DNA of 64,000 bases from Sphaerolaimus hirsutus (lineage: Eukaryota > Nematoda > Chromadorea > Monhysterida > Sphaerolaimidae). Positions 60,610-64,000 of this stretch are shown here, one piece after another. Each line of letters opens with the position of its first letter. Position 1 is the stretch's first letter. The position numbers were made by a program, and so were the translations under genes. The notes under the pieces are model-generated. The model ran no database searches. It had not been told where the DNA came from and saw only the letters and a list, made by a program, of their open reading frames with translations. Where the stretch lies: the NCBI GenBank assembly GCA_964036195.1, contig OZ038458.1, positions 2,108,001 to 2,172,000 on the forward strand, given 5' to 3'.

Positions 60610-63475
60610 ATGAAAGCAGGCCAGTCATCTACAAGCGTTCCAGATAGCAGTGGCAGCAAATCGCCGCCGTCACTAGAACCAGATGAAGTGCGGTTGGCCC
60701 GCAGACAGCCTTGTTACGATCGACTGTGGCGCCCGAGCTGCAGCAATGTGCAGCTGCAGCAATGTGCCAGGTGCGAAATTCAAATTACCCGCACTGTTTT
60801 TCGGGCTGTCCGATTCAATGCAGAGTTGTTTAAAGTACTGAACTTTTTTTTAAAGTTAATGCAAATGTAAAGTGTTTTATTCACGTACCTCTGAGTACAG
60901 CAAACCTCAAGTATTTTTTTCTACTTGGTGAGTAAAATACTTTTTTATAAAAAACTAAAAACGGGTATGTTTCCAAACAGAAAATGTAAAAACGGGTATT
61001 TTTCTCAGATACATATAATGTAGAAGTCAGTATTCTTTCTATTTTTTCCTCTGCAATACACCAAAAACATGTTTTTCTCTCCTGACAAACATTGTTTAGA
61101 AAATGTCCAATGTTTGTCATGTTTAAAGTCGGAATTACAGCTCAGTGGCGTTTGACGTGAAATGATGACGTCGTAAAATTGATTACATCAAAATAAACAT
61201 AGGTACAGCGTTGAAATTTCAGAATTTGATAGTTCTAGTAATTGTGTGTAATGTCCTAAAAAAATTAAGAAAATAATTATTATTTAATGAGTTATTAATT
61301 TTATGTCAAAATTTACACATTCTAATTTCACGTCAAACATTTTACATCACCAAAAAATTTTGACATTAAATTTATAACTACTTAAAAAATGATTATTTGA
61401 TAAATTTTTTTTGGGACAGTACACACAATTACTAGAACTATCTAATTCTGAAATTTCAATGCTGTACCTTTGTCTATTTTGATGTAATCAATTTTACTAC
61501 ATCATCATTTCACGTCAAATGCCGCTGAGCTGTAATTCCGGCTTTACGATGGCGAACCTCCCGGAAAAAAGTGTATAAATGTTTAAGTGTTTTTTTCTAA
61601 AATGACTCAAATTTTCAAAAATTTTCCCAAAATACTTTTCAATTGAGAAATTAGTTTTCGAATCTTTTTGAACAATTTTCGAATTTTTTTTGGTAGTTTT
61701 CAAATTTTTTGAAATACTTTATTTTTTAAAATTGAATTTGGAACTCTAAGCATCTGTTAAGCATCTGTTTTAGCATACCGTATTACCTCTAATTACCCCC
61801 ATGGGGGTTTATTATTTCGTCAGCAAAAAGTTCAAGTAGGTACCTTCAAAAAGTACGCGAGTAAGTGCGTACCAGCATTTTTCTCGGGAGGAAAGCTAAA
61901 CGTATTTACGCAGTACGCGGTTATGTGTATTTTTACGTTTTATGTAAATACGTTTTAACAACTGTGATTCAATGCTGTTCTGATTTGCAGGGTTCAAATG
62001 GCGACGCACCATCGGCTCCACAGTGGCAAGCCGTTTATCGAGGCTGACTACGATGAAGAAACGGGCCGATACGGCTGCAAATTGTGCCCTTGTTATTTGG
62101 ACAGGTGGTACTCGGACTGGAGCTCTTTGCTGGCGCACCAGAAGATGCATCGGTAGGTTGGGTGCGCTGTGATAAAATATAGGGTGGCCCACATCAGGCG
62201 CACGGTTTCAACTGGCTCCCAACACGTCAATTTTGAATGAAAACTGCTCAATTTGGTATGGGGGTAGATAAATTTACCCCATTTGTTGTGTTAAGTGCAC
62301 GGTTCCACATCACAAGAATTCATGTCGGAACGTGAAGCAAAGTTTAATACGTGTTTGAGCGTGGCGTGTCAGGCAATCGTCTACCAAAGCACCAATTATT
62401 CATAAAAATAGTCCAAATTTGGCATGACAGTAGATAAATGTACCCTATTTAGTATGTTAAGCACACACATAAATATCACTAAATTTTCACATTTATCACA
62501 TCGTATGCAAAACAACGTCACTCCACAGGACCATCTACAATGGGACACATTCAAAAACGTAAATATGAAACTCTTTCACGTTCTGACACGAAATCTTGCG
62601 ATATGAAACCGTGCACTTAACACAACAAATGGGGTACATTTATTTACTCCCATATCAAATTCGAGCGGTTTTCATTCAAAACTGGTGTGTTGGGGGCCAA
62701 TCAAAACCGTGCGCCTGACGTGGGCCACCCGGTACATCAGGTGCCAGTTCCGCAAAATGTGAAGTGAGAAGTGTAATGGCAAAGGCGAAGTGAAATGGCA
62801 AGTGAATTGGCCAAAACGAAGTAAAAAAACTAAAAATGAAAAGTAATTTCTCTTCACTTTTGCCATTTCACTTGCCAATTCACTAGGCATTTCACTTCGC
62901 CTTTGCACTTTTACTTCACATTTGCCATTTCACTTCTCACTTCTCACCAGGTGCCAGTTCCGCAAGTGGAGAAGTCAAAAACCTTTTGAGAACTGAAAAG
63001 TCTAAAGCTAAGTAAAATGAGAAGTAAAAAAGTTACTATTATCTTTCGCTTTTGACTTTGACTTGCCATTGCCTAACTTCTCAACTGGTTTTTGACTTTC
63101 CCACTTGCGGAACTGGCCTCGACAATATCATTAAATGGTTTATTTATTTTGAAAATGGTTCCGCAAGTCTATAAACGATTGCAAAATATAAGAAGGTCAA
63201 AACATTCGACACTCGTCCTACTCGTGCAAGAGTGCAATCTCAAGCCCGCGCGCAGGTCACACGTTAGCGCCCAGGGCAAGGCGCAGTCCCCCTCGCAAGA
63301 CGTGTCCAACGTGCACGTGAAGCGGTACGACAGCACATTGCCGCGCCAATGCGGCATCTGCGAGTCGCACTTTGCCTCAGAGTTGACGTTGCACGCGCAC
63401 AGCGAGAACTGCGCCACCGGGCTGCAACGCCATCACCAACTGTGCGCCTCTACTGCGAACGCGGTCTGTTGCTAG
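60610..63475 (+). CDS. C2H2/C2HC zinc-finger protein, partial model
   Basis: Exons 60610-60770, 61991-62152 and 63256-63475 join in phase (2/2/2). The first is Ser/Pro-rich then Cys-containing (RRQPCYDRLWRPSCSNVQLQ). The second encodes ATHHRLHSGKPF, the end of a C2H2 finger plus the HxGxKPF linker, then CKLCPCYLDRWYSDWSSLLA followed by HQKMH, a finger with an unusually long loop. The third encodes QCGICESHFASELTLHAHSE then NC, a C2HC finger, and ends TAG at 63473. Likely a nuclear nucleic-acid-binding protein. Start, first finger and true 3' end are unsettled. Confidence 0.6.
61125..61550. mobile_element. Palindromic element, TAAAGTCGGAATTACAGCTC ends
   Basis: About 200-bp inverted arms: AGTCGGAATTACAGCTCAG ... 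CTGAGCTGTAATTCCGGCT, with TGATTACATCAAAAT and GAAATTTCA blocks mirrored. Confidence 0.85.
62182..62730. mobile_element. Palindromic element, GGGTGGCCCACATCAGGCGC ends
   Basis: GGGTGGCCCACATCAGGCGC and GCGCCTGACGTGGGCCACCC, with TTAAGTGCACGGTT and its complement inside, in the intron between two zinc-finger exons. Confidence 0.85.
62740..63120. repeat. Two adjacent CAGGTGCCAGTTCCGCAA elements
   Basis: The first runs about 62740-62950 with GAAGTGAGAAGTG arms, the second about 62948-63118 ending TTGCGGAACTGGCC. They share the CAGGTGCCAGTTCCGCAA boundary. Confidence 0.65.
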
Positions 63476-63480
63476 TTTCT

Positions 63481-64000
63481 AACGATGGCAAAAAAATCGA
63501 CAATGTTTTCGAATTTTCAATTTTTGGGATTTTTCGAATTTTTTATTTCACCTTTAAAAACACTTAAAACTAGATTTTTTTCCAGAAAAATTCGATATTT
63601 CACATTTTTTCCAGTATTTTTGGTTGACAATGAGTATAAAATTCTGAAACACTCAGACACTGAAGGTATTCATAGTGGCAGAACACAAAGTACGAAAATG
63701 TGTCTGCGGTTACAGCGTTGATAGCTGCAAAACAGAAAGTATTCAAAATTTGGCAGAAAAATTTTGCACTTAGTATGGAAACCTACCATAACCCATCTGA
63801 ATAATGAACTAAAAGTATACAGTTTTTTCATCATAATGTTTCGTTTTTACTATGGAAAAAATAATTCAAAATTTATCACAAGATTTTATTCATTAAATTA
63901 TGGTAGGGCCGAGTATACTGAAAAATTGGAAAATAAAAATTCGAAAACTATTAAAAATTTGAAAACAAAATTTGAAAACTTTTTGAGAAATAACTCGAAA
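63481..64000. mobile_element. TAACGATGGCAAA element running off the window
   Basis: Begins TAACGATGGCAAAAAAATCG with TTTCGAATTTTT arms, as in 31406-32181. Only the left part is present. It starts six bases after the TAG that closes the zinc-finger frame. Confidence 0.8.

Overview
This 64 kb window is animal (metazoan) nuclear DNA. It has intron-rich genes with GC-rich exons set in AT-rich, transposon-choked introns, GT-AG splice sites, three 200-N assembly gaps, and no prokaryotic gene organisation. The species cannot be fixed from the sequence; an invertebrate with a very high load of small palindromic DNA transposons fits best. Three plus-strand genes can be read by joining exons through matching splice phases.

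(1) 3,447-21,470: a complete CDC5L (Cdc5/Cef1) gene, 17 coding exons, 841 codons plus stop. It is the MYB-repeat subunit of the Prp19-associated spliceosome complex. Its 5' flank carries a 1,146-bp tandem duplication that ends 37 bp before the ATG.

(2) 35,243 to about 56,901: an unnamed secreted protein. It has a signal peptide, dermatopontin-like Cys/Trp motifs, a basic Cys-rich linker, about 400 residues of Thr-rich mucin-like sequence on five separate exons, and two tandem copies of a Cys-rich module (GVGQC...CTDKC...CCC). One intron of this gene consists almost entirely of a palindromic transposon.

(3) 58,466-63,475: a coding exon with a HNHP motif, then pieces of a C2H2-type zinc-finger gene whose exact structure is uncertain.

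The rest, including 21.5-35.2 kb, is nested repeats. Most are non-autonomous elements with 8-bp target-site duplications (TSDs), as expected for the hAT superfamily. They have several different terminal inverted repeats (TIRs: TAGGGTGTCAAA, TAGGGTTCAAAC, TAGGGTTGGC, TAGTGATG, CAGGGGTCTCC, CATAGCTGAAATCGAG and others). Many are filled with simple-sequence or palindromic arrays (TTTCCG, CCCGAT, GGCGCC, GGCACCGG, CTATCTAT). A second abundant family has TIR CCGTATTTCCTCGAAATACC with TA target sites. One degenerate BEL/Pao retrotransposon pol fragment lies inside a hAT-like element, which is itself inside another hAT-like element.

All three assembly gaps fall inside palindromic elements. Comparison with sister copies or opposite arms indicates the missing DNA is far shorter than 200 bp.
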